This document shows positions 25,039 through 33,777 of a DNA stretch of 49,322 nt, in pieces (position 1 is the first letter of the stretch; every line of letters starts with the position of its first letter). Origin of the DNA: Funiculus sociatus GB2-C1. GTDB lineage: Bacteria; Cyanobacteriota; Cyanobacteriia; Cyanobacteriales; FACHB-T130. The notes under the pieces were generated by a model. It did no database searches and was not told where the DNA came from. It saw only the letters and a list, made by a program, of their open reading frames with translations. The stretch lies in the NCBI RefSeq assembly GCF_039962115.1, contig NZ_JAMPKJ010000046.1, forward strand, positions 1 to 49,322. The letters are read 5' to 3'. Both the position numbers and the translations under genes were made by a program.

Positions 25039-27942
25039 ATGACCGAGAAAATGAGAAGATTGCCAATATTTATATTTGCTCTACAAGGATTATTGTTTGC
25101 TGAGCCACAGCTAGCCGCGCAGCCGTTACCTATGGAGGTTTCGTTAGGCGATCGCGTCCCCAAGACTCAGCCTTCTGACTTGATTCCCAATTCCTACGTA
25201 TGGGTAATCAAGGATAGCCAAGAACAGCCAGAACAGCAACCCTACTTATGGATAGTTAAAGATACCAACAAGCAGTTGCGACTTCTTAAAGATATCAACA
25301 AGCCAGAGGCTAGTCAGACAGGGTCAAAACCCAAAGACCCCAAAAAGCCAGCTTCATCGGGGTTCGATGAAATCGTAAAAGATACCGAGAAGTTAGAGGG
25401 GATGTTCACCCTTTACCGCAACAAGGAAAAAGGAAAAGTTTATCTAGAAATAAAGCCGGAACAGCTAAATAAAAACTTCCTTGGAACTGTGACGATGGAA
25501 TCCGGTATCGGTGAACGAGGGATTTACAGCGGACTACCGCTGAATGATTTTTTATTCTACTTTCGCCACGTAAACAATAATTTACAGTTTGTTATTCGCA
25601 ATGTGAATTTTCGCACCACTCCCGGCGATCCGCAAGAGCGATCGCTAGATCGAGCATTTAGCGATTCCGTCCTCTACTCCCTAGACATCAAAAGCACCCA
25701 CCCGCAACGCAAAACTCTACTCATCGATCTGAGTGACTTACTACTTGCAGATTTGCCTGGATTGACCCCAATTTTAAAGGAATTTTTGGGCAGTCCCTAC
25801 CGACTCGACAGCAGCAAGTCGTCTTTCGACACCGTGAAAGCCTTCCCCCTAAATATAGAAGTTTCCTCAATTTACGGCTTCTCGTCTGCAAATGGCCAGG
25901 ATCTACCGCCCAATTTAGACACCCTACCTGATAGCCGTGCGCTCAGCATCAAAGTACATTACAGTTTGTCCCAGCTACCAGAAAATAACGGCTATATTCC
26001 CCGTTTAGCTGACGACAGAATTGGCTACTTTATCACAGCTTACAAAGACTTTTCTAACGACAATTTTAGAGAGCCTTTTGTTCGTTATATCCATCGCTGG
26101 CATCTGGAAAAGCAAGACCCAAAAGCACCCCTGGCCCCACCCAAGAAACCGATTGTTTTCTGGATTGAGAACACTGTGCCGTTGGAATACCGCGATGCTG
26201 TCCGCGAAGGCATTCTAATGTGGAACAAAGCTTTTGAGAAAGCAGGATTTAAGGATGCGATTGAAGTGCGGCAGATGCCTGATAATGCCACCTGGAGTCC
26301 GGGTGATGTGCGTTACAACACGATTCGCTGGATTAATTCTTTGGATGGATTTTCTGCCAGAGGCCCATCACGGGTTAACCCCCTGACTGGGGAAATCTTA
26401 GATGCAGATATTATTGTGGATGCTAATATGTTGCGCTCTATTAAGCAAAGATATCGCAATTTAATAGAACCTACGCAGTCGCAGGAAATGGGGTTGTTCG
26501 GACAAGGAAATATATGTAACCTCACCTCCAACGCCTCTCCTGTACAGGGAGAGGGAAGTAATTTGGGCAGGCGAGACACAAGTCGCAATTCCAAATTCTT
26601 GCAACTTCTGCAAGACCAGGATATCTGCTATGGGATGGAATCTACAATGCAGACAGCGATGGGAGCGATCGCATTATCCCTTTTCCACAATGTCTCGCCC
26701 ACAAGCAACGAGATGAAAGAATACGTGAATCAATATTTGCGTCACCTCATTGCCCACGAAGTCGGACATACTCTAGGGTTGCGGCACAACTTCCACGGCA
26801 GCACTTTAAATGGGCCGGAGGAATTAAACAATACAGAAATTACCCGCACTAGAGGAATGGTTAGTTCCGTGATGGACTACGTTCCGGTAAACCTTGCCCC
26901 CCAAGGCACCAAGCAAGGCGACTATTACCCGGCTAATATTGGGCCTTACGATGAATGGGCAATTGAGTATGGCTATAAACCCAGTGGGGCAATAAGTTCT
27001 ATAGCCGAGAGACGGTTTCTAGACCAAATTGCCGGACAATCGTCGAAACCGGAATATGCTTATGCTACCGATGAAGATATCTTGGATCTCGATCCGGGTG
27101 CAAATCTTTGGGATTTAAGCGGCAACGTGCTACTTTACTCGCAGTGGCAGATGGACAACGCTCGTACTATGTGGGAGCGTTTAAATAAGCGTTCTCCGTC
27201 CAGTGGTGACTATACAGAAATGCGGGTGTTGTTCAACACCGTACTTAACTACTATTTCAACAACGCGAATCTGTTGGCGCAATACGTTGGCGGTCAGTCG
27301 TTCAGTCGCGATCGCGCCGGGACTCCGAACGGACGTTTGCCGTTTACACCCGTGCCGTTAGAAAAACAACGTCAAGCATTGACAAATATAGGAAAATATG
27401 TATTTGCAGCAGACGCTTTCAATTTTTCGCCGCAGCTGCTGAATCAGTTAGCGCCGTCGCGCTGGAGACACTGGGGAAATCCGATCCCGATTTTGCGACT
27501 AGATTATCCAATTCATGAAAACTTGCTGTCGCAGCAAAGTCGAGTGTTGCAAAGTCTTTTAGGTAGCGATCGCCTAAATCGTCTGCGCGACATTGAACTC
27601 AAATCGAAGCCCGGAGAAGCGCTGACATTACCGGAACTGTTTGAAACTCTGCAAAATAGTATTTGGACAGAGGTACAAGATGGTAAACAGGAGAATATTT
27701 CCAGCCTGCGCCGTTCCTTGCAGCGCGAACATTTGGAGATTTTGCTAGAAATGGTGTTGCGGACTTCTGCTGTGCCAGAAGATGCTCGTACCCTAGCATG
27801 GTATGAACTGCGACAACTGAGAAAATCGCTAGATGCTTCACTGAGGAAGCAAGACAAACTCGATACCTATACGAAAGCCCATTTAGCAGAAACACGCGAT
27901 CGCATCGACAAAGCCTTAACCGCGCGATTGGAATCGAAGTAA
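25039..27942 (+). CDS. Secreted zinc-dependent metalloprotease (DUF5117/DUF4953 type)
   Basis: The 967-aa protein starts with a signal peptide (RLPIFIFALQGLLFAEPQLA with an AQP cut region). A Gln/Lys-rich segment follows, then a DUF5117-like beta region at about 120-330 (KVYLEIKPEQLNKNFLGTVT, GIYSGLPLNDFLFYFRHVN). The catalytic region holds the metzincin-type zinc motif HEVGHTLGLRH at residues 573-583, followed by SSVMDYVPVNLAP with the Met-turn. Family members are large periplasmic or secreted peptidases of unknown substrate. ATG start; a second ATG four codons on would also keep the signal peptide. Stand-alone gene. Confidence 0.9.
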   Translation: MTEKMRRLPIFIFALQGLLFAEPQLAAQPLPMEVSLGDRVPKTQPSDLIPNSYVWVIKDSQEQPEQQPYLWIVKDTNKQLRLLKDINKPEASQTGSKPKDPKKPASSGFDEIVKDTEKLEGMFTLYRNKEKGKVYLEIKPEQLNKNFLGTVTMESGIGERGIYSGLPLNDFLFYFRHVNNNLQFVIRNVNFRTTPGDPQERSLDRAFSDSVLYSLDIKSTHPQRKTLLIDLSDLLLADLPGLTPILKEFLGSPYRLDSSKSSFDTVKAFPLNIEVSSIYGFSSANGQDLPPNLDTLPDSRALSIKVHYSLSQLPENNGYIPRLADDRIGYFITAYKDFSNDNFREPFVRYIHRWHLEKQDPKAPLAPPKKPIVFWIENTVPLEYRDAVREGILMWNKAFEKAGFKDAIEVRQMPDNATWSPGDVRYNTIRWINSLDGFSARGPSRVNPLTGEILDADIIVDANMLRSIKQRYRNLIEPTQSQEMGLFGQGNICNLTSNASPVQGEGSNLGRRDTSRNSKFLQLLQDQDICYGMESTMQTAMGAIALSLFHNVSPTSNEMKEYVNQYLRHLIAHEVGHTLGLRHNFHGSTLNGPEELNNTEITRTRGMVSSVMDYVPVNLAPQGTKQGDYYPANIGPYDEWAIEYGYKPSGAISSIAERRFLDQIAGQSSKPEYAYATDEDILDLDPGANLWDLSGNVLLYSQWQMDNARTMWERLNKRSPSSGDYTEMRVLFNTVLNYYFNNANLLAQYVGGQSFSRDRAGTPNGRLPFTPVPLEKQRQALTNIGKYVFAADAFNFSPQLLNQLAPSRWRHWGNPIPILRLDYPIHENLLSQQSRVLQSLLGSDRLNRLRDIELKSKPGEALTLPELFETLQNSIWTEVQDGKQENISSLRRSLQREHLEILLEMVLRTSAVPEDARTLAWYELRQLRKSLDASLRKQDKLDTYTKAHLAETRDRIDKALTARLESK

Positions 27943-28306
27943 GCCAGATAAGAAGATAAGACGCGATCGCATCAGCTGGGGTGTTTGAAGTCATGCAAGC
28001 GATCCGTCTTCAGGAGGGGTTTGTCATATCAAATCCGTCTAATTGGTCACAATCAAAGAACCCCACCCCCAACAGAGCAAGGTCACCGGGGAGCCGGAAC
28101 CGCAGAGCTTTCTTGGAGTTCTTTTATTATGGGTATCATTTGATATCAGGGGGCTTTGCTCACCTTTTTAACCGCAAGGGCAGAAGCTTTCTCACTCATC
28201 TAGTGTTAAAACCAATAATATTGCCCGAATCCTCAAGGACGGGTGTGAAGTTAAGTTTAAGCTACTCAATGACGGATTTCGCAAGCTCTTTAGGAGAAAT
28301 TAAGAG
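27943..28306. other. Intergenic region, no gene recognised
   Basis: 364 bp. The open frame at 27981-28310 is poorly protein-like. The sequence holds TCATATCAAATCCG and TATCATTTGATATCA, which could be ends of an old insertion, but I cannot pair them convincingly. The ribosome site AGGAG of the next gene is at 28292-28296. Confidence 0.35.
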
Positions 28307-29119
28307 ATGACCCATCACGTCAACCAGCTTGGCGAAACTATCCCCCAAACGCTCAACGGATATGACCCTAACGTGTTTCCAGCATTTCATGAAACGCTGC
28401 AAACTCACTTTCCAGGGGCAGTCCCCATGAGCAAGTACATGAGAAAGACTTTCCAAAGCTTGAGTTCCTACGGTTTTTGTGACGAAAACACGATGGGAAT
28501 GATAGCAATTTGTCGGGATGAAGTCGCCGAACCTCTATTCATTGAAGTGATTCGATACTGGGGGAAAACTTTTAATTGTTGCAGCTTAGCCGGGTTCGTC
28601 ATGATGGGGAAAACTGGGTTAGCCGCTGCGACTGACCATACGCCTATCGTTGATGGTATCCGTCGTTTTACCTTCTATGCCATGCCCCATATCGCTATTT
28701 CTAGACATGGCGAGATTGGTAAGGTTTATCGAGATGGCGTTCAAAAAGTTTCCCACGCCTGCGGAGCATTAGAAACAGTCGTCAAAGAATTGGCATCTGG
28801 TCATCTGAAACTAGAAATGGATATGCAGGATATTGAACAAACAATTATCCGGCAGAAAATTCTTTCATCCCTTACCTATGGCGACAAACCCGATTTGATA
28901 GAAGTTACAAAATTGGCGTCTCAAATTATTTCCGACGATGTCGAAGCCCTCTTAAACACTTTGGATCGCTCTGTGTTTAACTACGCCGTCATGACCGGAA
29001 TTCAAATTCATGGCCCTCTAGGCACCCACTGGATCTACCCACAAGATTTTTATGTCGTCGGCTCTGACCTTCCTGGGGGTAAGGAAAAGATAGAAGCGTT
29101 TCAGCAGGCGCAAAATTAA
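28307..29119 (+). CDS. LCIB-family (limiting-CO2-inducible B/C type) carbonic anhydrase
   Basis: The 270-aa protein matches the LCIB_C_CA domain along its length: GMIAICRDEVAEPLFIEVIR, LAGFVMMGKTG, FYAMPHIAISRHGEIGKVYR, SHACGALETVVKEL and YAVMTGIQIHG. LCIB proteins, first known from the Chlamydomonas CO2-concentrating mechanism, are beta-CA-like zinc enzymes that interconvert CO2 and bicarbonate. Likely zinc ligands are C69, H128 and C152, with D71 beside C69. No signal peptide, so cytoplasmic. The AGGAG ribosome site lies ten bases upstream. Family fit is clear, while activity is inferred, since some LCIB members are inactive alone. Confidence 0.85.
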   Translation: MTHHVNQLGETIPQTLNGYDPNVFPAFHETLQTHFPGAVPMSKYMRKTFQSLSSYGFCDENTMGMIAICRDEVAEPLFIEVIRYWGKTFNCCSLAGFVMMGKTGLAAATDHTPIVDGIRRFTFYAMPHIAISRHGEIGKVYRDGVQKVSHACGALETVVKELASGHLKLEMDMQDIEQTIIRQKILSSLTYGDKPDLIEVTKLASQIISDDVEALLNTLDRSVFNYAVMTGIQIHGPLGTHWIYPQDFYVVGSDLPGGKEKIEAFQQAQN

Positions 29120-29283
29120 AAAGGTAATGATAAATGGAGATAACTTTATGAAGAATGGCTATGTTGGCAGTTAGTTGCTGAAGTGAGCGCCATTTTTATT
29201 CTTTCCATAGTGTAAAAAGACGTAAGTAGTGAACTGCTCTGGCAGTTGTTCTCACCTAATTAGACATCTCTAGATAGTCAATC

Positions 29284-31821
29284 ATGTGGACTCCAGGACA
29301 TATTTTGCAAAACGGCAAATACACCATTGAGCAAAAAATTGGTGGGGGTGGTTTTGGCATAACTTATCTTGCTAGGCATAAAAACGGTGACTTAGTTGTC
29401 ATCAAAACACTTAAAGATATAGATCCAAACAGCCCTGACTTTGATAAGTGGCAGCAAGATTTTGCGAACGAAGCGCTAAGACTGCAAAAGTGTCAGCATC
29501 CCCACGTGGTAAGAGTTCACGAACTCATCACAGAAGGGATGACCTGGGGGATGGTGATGGAGTACATAGAGGGAGAAGATTTAGCTTACAGAGGAGTATT
29601 GGCTGAATCTGAAGCTTTAAAATACATTAGACAAGTTGGTGATGCTCTCATAACTGTTCATGGAAATGGTTTATTACATCGAGATGTAAAGCCACGAAAC
29701 ATTATGGTGCGGGCAGGAAAGGATGAAGCCGTTCTTATTGACTTCGGAATAGCCCGCGAGTTTACTCCTGATTTAACACAGACTCACACAGAACATCGGA
29801 CAGATTTTTATTCTCCACCTGAACAGTATGAGAGACGTGCTAAACGAGGTTCGTACACGGATGTTTACTCGTTAGCAGCAACTTTGTACAAATTGCTAAC
29901 AGGACAAGAACCTGAAAGTGCCATATCTAGAGCGATTTATGGCTATCCACTGAAGCCACCCAAAGAGATCAACCAACATATCAGTGAGCAGGTTAACTCT
30001 GCTATTCTCAAAGGACTAGAGGTGAAACCAGAAGATCGTCCACAGTCCGTAAAAGAGTGGATTGGATTGATTAATTCTTCAACGCAGCCTTTGATCTTGA
30101 ATTCAGAAACTCTTAAGCAAGAGCAGCTGAACCAACGCATCCAGCGTTTGATTTCTCATCTCTCGCTCCCAGATGTTGAAGATCGTTATGCTGCTGCTGA
30201 AGCTCTAGAAAAGATTGGAATGCCAGCTCAAAAAGCAGTCCCTGCACTAATTAAAGCTTTAGAGGATGAGGACGAGAGAGTTCGTGGAAATGCTGCTTCT
30301 GCTCTTGGAAATATTGGTTTAGCAACCAAAGATGTGATTTTTGTACTAAGTCAAGCTTTAGAGGATGAGGATGAATTTGTTTGTGACTGCGCTGGTTTTG
30401 CACTAGGAAGATTTGGTTCGGCAGCAGAAGAAGCAATTCCTGCATTAGCTAAGCGGTTGAAGAGGGAAAGTGAGAATCGTCGTAGCAATGCTGCTCCTGC
30501 ACTAGCCCAAATTGGTCAAGCAGCAATTCCAACCCTAGTTGAGCTTTTGAAAGATCAGAAGCGTCATGTCCATCGGAAAGCCGCACAAGCGTTAGGCGAT
30601 ATAGGTTCAGTAGCAGAGGCAGCAATACCAGATTTAATTGAACTCCTTAAGCAAAAAGAGCAAATAAGTGCGAGGGTAGCTGCATCTGCATTGGGAAAAA
30701 TTGGTCAAGCAGCGGTTCTCCCATTGATTGATGCTTTAAGGCTTGGAGAGTGGTACGTACAAGAACCAGCGGCTTATGCTTTGGCAGAGATTGGTTCAGA
30801 AGCTAAAGCTGCTGTTCCCGCACTCATTAAAGCTCTAGACGATGGAAGGTCTTTCTTCGGCGTTGTCTCTGCCTTGGAAAAAATTGGCTCGTCAGCGGAG
30901 CCTGCTGTTCCTGCTCTCGTTAAGTTACTCAAGAAGTTGCTCAAGAGTGAAAATCCTCCATATTTTCGTCAAAAAGTTGTCGCTGCTTTAGGAGAAATTG
31001 GTGCAGCCGCAAAGCCTGCTGTTCCTGTCTTAATTAACGCATTAGAAGATCCAGACGCAAGTGTACGCCGAGATACTGTTACTGCTCTGGGAAAAATTGG
31101 TCTAGGGGCAAAAGAAGCCATCCCTGCCTTAATCGCAATGTTTGAGGATGAGGAGTTACGGTTCAACACTGACATGATTGCCTCTGCCTTGGGAGGAATT
31201 GGTTCGGATGCTGTTCCAGCTCTTATCGAAGCACTGAAGAACGAACAATCAAAAAATACACGCTATGGTGCTGCATCGTCCTTAGAAGAAATTGGTTCAG
31301 GAGCAAGAGATGCTGTTCCCGTTCTGCTGGAAACATTGAAGGATGAGTATGACTTGGTTCGCTCAGCTTCTGCCCGTGCTTTGGGAAAAATCGGTTCAGA
31401 TATAGAAGTTGTAATTCCCGCTCTTATTGAAGCTCTGAGCGATGAGGATAACTTTGTACGTGGCTACGCTGCTCATGCCCTAGGAGATATTGGTTCTGCC
31501 GCGGAAGTTGCTATTCATGCACTAGCTGAAGCAATAAAAAACACTACTAAAGCACAAGGATCTAATTCTCATCTCGCTCGTAAGAGTATTATCGAATCTC
31601 TAGTAAAAATTTCTCCTGAAGCCGAAGAAGTGGCCTTTGCTTTAATTGATGCTCTGCAAGATGAATCTTATGTTGTGCGTTCTAGTGCGGCTCATGAATT
31701 AATCAAAGTTGATCCTAGAGTAGAGGTCATTGCTGCTCTCCAAGAAGCCTGCCAAGATGAAGATGAAAGTGTTCGACAAGCGGCTAAGGAAGCGCTAAAA
31801 CAGATTCAAGAGCAGAGCTAA
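29284..31821 (+). CDS. Serine/threonine protein kinase fused to HEAT repeats
   Basis: 845 aa. Residues ~10-265 are a Hanks-type kinase: glycine loop IGGGGFGITYLA, ATP lysine K41 in VVIKTLK, catalytic loop HRDVKPRNIM (D134) and D153-F-G. From ~285 to the end there are about a dozen or more HEAT/PBS-lyase-type repeats of 30-40 residues, each with a core like ALGKIGSAAEAAIPALIEAL and a D-ED-VR turn. No membrane span, so a soluble kinase with a large protein-binding solenoid. Such fusions are typical of filamentous cyanobacteria. Target unknown. It is followed 15 bp later by a DUF29 gene, probably in the same transcript. Confidence 0.93.
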   Translation: MWTPGHILQNGKYTIEQKIGGGGFGITYLARHKNGDLVVIKTLKDIDPNSPDFDKWQQDFANEALRLQKCQHPHVVRVHELITEGMTWGMVMEYIEGEDLAYRGVLAESEALKYIRQVGDALITVHGNGLLHRDVKPRNIMVRAGKDEAVLIDFGIAREFTPDLTQTHTEHRTDFYSPPEQYERRAKRGSYTDVYSLAATLYKLLTGQEPESAISRAIYGYPLKPPKEINQHISEQVNSAILKGLEVKPEDRPQSVKEWIGLINSSTQPLILNSETLKQEQLNQRIQRLISHLSLPDVEDRYAAAEALEKIGMPAQKAVPALIKALEDEDERVRGNAASALGNIGLATKDVIFVLSQALEDEDEFVCDCAGFALGRFGSAAEEAIPALAKRLKRESENRRSNAAPALAQIGQAAIPTLVELLKDQKRHVHRKAAQALGDIGSVAEAAIPDLIELLKQKEQISARVAASALGKIGQAAVLPLIDALRLGEWYVQEPAAYALAEIGSEAKAAVPALIKALDDGRSFFGVVSALEKIGSSAEPAVPALVKLLKKLLKSENPPYFRQKVVAALGEIGAAAKPAVPVLINALEDPDASVRRDTVTALGKIGLGAKEAIPALIAMFEDEELRFNTDMIASALGGIGSDAVPALIEALKNEQSKNTRYGAASSLEEIGSGARDAVPVLLETLKDEYDLVRSASARALGKIGSDIEVVIPALIEALSDEDNFVRGYAAHALGDIGSAAEVAIHALAEAIKNTTKAQGSNSHLARKSIIESLVKISPEAEEVAFALIDALQDESYVVRSSAAHELIKVDPRVEVIAALQEACQDEDESVRQAAKEALKQIQEQS

Positions 31822-31836
31822 CTGAAGTATTTCTAT

Positions 31837-32301
31837 ATGACATCATCCTTACCGACAGCTGCCAACAATCTCTCCACCCTATATGAACAGGACTATTATC
31901 TCTGGTTGGAAACAACCGCTAGACTCTTGCAAGAAGGACAACTCTCGGTGCTTGATGTCGCTAACTTGCTAGAAGAAATTGAAGATATGGGAAGGAGTGA
32001 GAAACGCGCAGTTTACAGCAACCTCAAAATTTTATTGATACATCTTCTCAAGTACAGCTATCAATCGGAGAAACGCTCCTCCAGTTGGCTAGCAAGCATC
32101 GTTGAGCATCGCCAGAGACTCAAAAAAGCATTTAAAGAAAGCCCAAGTTTGCAACCGTACTTTACGGAGATATTTAACGAGTGCTATCAGGATGCGAGGG
32201 AATTAGCATCTGCTGAAACGGGGCTAGAAATTGAGAGGTTTCCGGTTGAAACTCCCTTTACTCCCGAAGAAACCCTTGATTCTGACTACTTACCTGATTA
32301 G
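31837..32301 (+). CDS. DUF29 family protein
   Basis: The 154-aa protein has the DUF29 pattern: YEQDYYLWLETTARLLQEGQ, NLLEEIEDMGRSEKRAVYSN, LLIHLLKYSYQ, SWLASIVEHRQRL and a C-terminal region ending TLDSDYLPD. DUF29 proteins are helical, abundant in cyanobacteria and of unknown function. The 15-bp gap after the kinase suggests translational coupling or at least an operon. Confidence 0.9.
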   Translation: MTSSLPTAANNLSTLYEQDYYLWLETTARLLQEGQLSVLDVANLLEEIEDMGRSEKRAVYSNLKILLIHLLKYSYQSEKRSSSWLASIVEHRQRLKKAFKESPSLQPYFTEIFNECYQDARELASAETGLEIERFPVETPFTPEETLDSDYLPD

Positions 32302-32384
32302 AGCGATCGCATTCTTTTCCTCTCCTTGGTTTAGATGCGATCTCAATTTATCAGATTCGGACGTTTAATAAGTTAATGTAAACG

Positions 32385-32813
32385 TCACAAGTTGACAAAC
32401 CAGTTCTCTATCTGAATTCCCTGAAAATCAGCATAATCTGTCTCGTTATTTGTAACCAAAACAAGATTATTGACAACAGCGATCGCTGCAATCTGGGTGT
32501 CAACATAAGATGGAGTTTTGCCTAACCCGACTAATCTTGCTCTCTCAAAAGCGTGCCATTTGGCGGCGTCTGTGCTGTAAGGCAAAAGTAGCAACTTCGC
32601 TTCAACTTCTTCTCTAAGATAAGCTTCTATGGCTTGACGTTTTCGAGAATTAGGTAGACGATAGCAGCCATAGAGCATCTCATGAAATACAACCGTAGCT
32701 GTTGCAGTCAAACCGCTATACATAACCAACAACTCCATCACGCGAGGGTTTGGGATTGGACGCAAAGGTTCGGACAAGATGTTGGTATCCAATAAAAATT
32801 GAGGATTGCTCAA
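32385..32813 (-). CDS. PIN-domain toxin (VapC-type ribonuclease)
   Basis: 142 aa with PIN acidic residues: D9 in FLLDTNILSE, E in VVFHEMLYG, and D in SYVDTQIAAIA with a final TNNETDY. PIN toxins cut RNA using Mg2+ when freed from the antitoxin. The start codon overlaps the antitoxin's end by 4 bp, the usual translationally coupled order. Confidence 0.9.
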   Translation of the reverse strand: MSNPQFLLDTNILSEPLRPIPNPRVMELLVMYSGLTATATVVFHEMLYGCYRLPNSRKRQAIEAYLREEVEAKLLLLPYSTDAAKWHAFERARLVGLGKTPSYVDTQIAAIAVVNNLVLVTNNETDYADFQGIQIENWFVNL

Positions 32814-33091
32814 AAGCTGACCTCTCGACCTGGGGAGCGATCGCGAACATCGTTGAATACTGCATCCAGATCGATATCCAATTTCTGGATCTGGTACTTC
32901 TGACGAAATTGGGCTAAATCCCCACCAAATCCTACCTTCTGGGAGGTTAGGCGTTGATATTCGTCAAGCGATAACACGACAGCTACAGGCTTGCCTTGTC
33001 GCATAATCTGAACAGACTTACCATTTTCTGCATCGTGAATAATTTCAGCAAAGCGATCGCGAGCTTGGGCAATTGAATACTGGTCAGACAT
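32810..33091 (-). CDS. Phd/YefM-type antitoxin
   Basis: 93 aa. The N-terminal DNA-binding Phd/YefM fold is clear: SIAQARDRFAEIIHDAENGK and VQIMRQGKPVAVVLSLDEY. The C-terminal ~40 residues are the toxin-binding part and are charged and variable. Neutralises the PIN toxin just downstream and probably represses the shared promoter. Confidence 0.9.
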   Translation of the reverse strand: MSDQYSIAQARDRFAEIIHDAENGKSVQIMRQGKPVAVVLSLDEYQRLTSQKVGFGGDLAQFRQKYQIQKLDIDLDAVFNDVRDRSPGREVSF

Positions 33092-33393
33092 CGTTTAGTT
33101 TTCCAGCTAAATGGCTATGTTTATGGCTATATCTTAGTCCTTAAGATGTAGATTAAATAGGCATCAATGATTCAACTCAATCAATGCCCTTTCAACCAAA
33201 GTGGAGTGCGGCGAGAGACATCATAGATTGAGCGATCGCATTCTTTCGCTGACTTGTGTAGGGATGCGATCGTAAATGAGATTGCGCTCTTTTTGGTTGG
33301 AGATACGGTAATCACTGCACTCCCGGCTATCCCACTGCTAAAAAATTTGGTCAAGATAGAAGTATATTTACATTTCTCTTAAGGATGAACGCT
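33092..33393. other. Intergenic region, no gene
   Basis: 302 bp upstream of both the antitoxin (minus strand) and a small plus-strand gene; it holds their promoters. No other coding frame or repeat was seen. Confidence 0.4.
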
Positions 33394-33576
33394 ATGTTTC
33401 CGTTTTGGGGTAGTACCTGCTGGGGATCTGAACCTGTTTCCAGTAAAGCCTATCAGGAACGCAAACTTCGATTCCTGAAATCGATGCGAAATGATCTAGA
33501 GGCGAGATTGGCAGGACTCAATGCTGCGATTGAAACCATTGAGCGTCAGATCAGTCGGGAAGATTCAATAATTTAG
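33394..33576 (+). CDS. Small Trp/Phe-rich protein with a C-terminal coiled coil
   Basis: 60 aa beginning MFPFWGSTCWGSEPV and ending in a helix LEARLAGLNAAIETIERQIS. The ATG at 33394 is preferred since AAGG lies nine bases upstream; the ATG at 33385 overlaps that site. This layout, an aromatic/Gly N-terminus with a short coiled coil, resembles small proteins such as DUF5320, but I cannot confirm the family. A good terminator follows at 33651. Confidence 0.6.
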   Translation: MFPFWGSTCWGSEPVSSKAYQERKLRFLKSMRNDLEARLAGLNAAIETIERQISREDSII

Positions 33577-33650
33577 TGCATCAATTGCCGATTGCATATT
33601 GTTGTCGCTTGTAAGAAAGCGATCGGGCTGAGTTAAACATTCCTATGTTT

Positions 33651-33684
33651 TAGCGTCTACTCATGAAGTAGGCGCTATATTTTT
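33651..33684 (+). terminator. Rho-independent terminator
   Basis: TAGCGTCTACT (33651-33661) pairs with AGTAGGCGCTA (33667-33677), a five-base loop, then TATTTTT. It ends the small gene at 33394. Confidence 0.7.
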
Positions 33685-33719
33685 AAAGGTTAACTCAAAA
33701 GTATTGCGAGTAGTTTTAG

Positions 33720-33764
33720 AATGCAGAATTCAGAAGGGAAAATATTTCTTCTGGATTCTGCATT
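33720..33764 (-). terminator. Hairpin downstream of the M16 pair
   Basis: AATGCAGAATTCAGAAG (33720-33736) with CTTCTGGATTCTGCATT (33748-33764), one wobble pair. It lies 14 bp beyond the stop of the M16 gene on the minus strand. The T-tract is weak. Confidence 0.5.
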
Positions 33765-33777
33765 TATGCTTTTTAAC

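Noticed and set aside
27981-28310. 109-codon frame between the metalloprotease and the LCIB gene
   Set aside because: Low-complexity, unlike known proteins, overlaps the ribosome site and start of the LCIB gene.
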